From NCBI RefSeq assembly GCF_000013045.1, contig NC_007677.1, forward strand, positions 186,001 through 250,000: DNA of 64,000 nt. Reading direction: 5' to 3'. A model generated the notes under the pieces. It did no database searches and was not told where the DNA came from. It saw only the letters and a list, made by a program, of their open reading frames with translations. The position numbers were made by a program, and so were the translations under genes. The DNA is from Salinibacter ruber DSM 13855 (GTDB lineage Bacteria; Bacteroidota; Rhodothermia; Rhodothermales; Salinibacteraceae). This document shows, one piece after another, positions 63,887 to 64,000 of this stretch (the first letter of the stretch is position 1; each line of letters begins with the position of its first letter).

Positions 63887-64000
63887 TGGGGCAGGGGTAT
63901 TCTCTGAAAACCACTGCTCTTCTTCGATACGAAGATTTGTTCGAAGAGCCTCCTACGTCGTACGAGGTCTGCTGAACAGGGACCCTATCTGACCAGGGAA

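Noticed and set aside
63712-63975. Plus-strand frame of 87 codons at the end of the window
   Set aside because: Most of it lies over the duplicated hyuA upstream segment and the palindromes. Only the last 29 residues after an ATG at 63886 might be real, and they show no recognisable motif.
1-64000. tRNA, rRNA or CRISPR features
   Set aside because: I scanned for T-loop-type sequences and for repeat-spacer arrays. The tandem repeats present have 14-21-bp units with no spacers, so they are not CRISPR, and no cloverleaf candidate was found.

Overview
The window looks like a bacterial chromosome segment from a halophilic Rhodothermota/Bacteroidota organism close to Salinibacter. This is inferred from high GC, acidic proteins, a SusC-like TonB receptor beside a DUF4249-type lipoprotein, a sigma/FecR/receptor cassette, a Bacteroidota-style TAnnTTTG promoter, and sensor kinases whose membrane domains resemble haloarchaeal ones. 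No rRNA, tRNA or CRISPR array was seen. Gene density is low: gaps of 0.3-1.4 kb are common and carry short tandem repeats, mobile-element relics and palindromes.

Layout. 0-15 kb is a signalling block: a pilin-like secreted protein, an HDOD protein, a soluble PAS chemoreceptor, a tandem UspA protein, a 724-residue membrane histidine kinase and a 1668-residue kinase with a seven-helix sensor, about eight PAS domains and GAF. 15-19 kb holds an ABC exporter operon with a CPBP protease. 19.5-24.7 kb holds a TnpB-less IS200/IS605-like relic, a homocysteine S-methyltransferase, and a two-gene cassette (small twin-arginine-like protein ending in xDxxY repeats, plus a PqqD-like/HprK-like fusion) that is the best candidate for an undescribed peptide-modification system. 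24.9-30 kb has envelope and secreted genes: lipoprotein, membrane proteins, secreted retropepsin-like protease, TlpA-like thioredoxin and a secreted protein with a paralogue at 37.8 kb.

30-35.6 kb has two tandem membrane chemoreceptors and small hypotheticals. 36-38.4 kb is sparse, with a rho-independent terminator, a possibly structured RNA segment and the second secreted paralogue. 38.7-45.3 kb has a PKD-like protein, a HAD hydrolase, a DUF4249/TonB receptor pair and a lipoprotein. 45-55 kb has a third histidine kinase, the third copy of a small membrane-protein family (others at 25.5 and 35 kb), and an ABC ATPase followed by a permease fused to an M1 aminopeptidase. 55-60.5 kb is a FecI-FecR-FecA-like operon beside an IS630-like transposase relic. 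60.6-64 kb has a HyuA-type hydantoinase/oxoprolinase whose 5' end is duplicated about 1 kb upstream, flanking a UPF0175 antitoxin and a broken PIN-toxin gene.

Functionally the window is dominated by sensing (three histidine kinases, three chemoreceptors, UspA, ECF sigma/FecR), envelope transport (two TonB receptors, two ABC systems) and secreted or lipid-anchored proteins. No chemotaxis kinase, response regulator or flagellar gene is present, so the receptors and kinases must act with partners encoded elsewhere.
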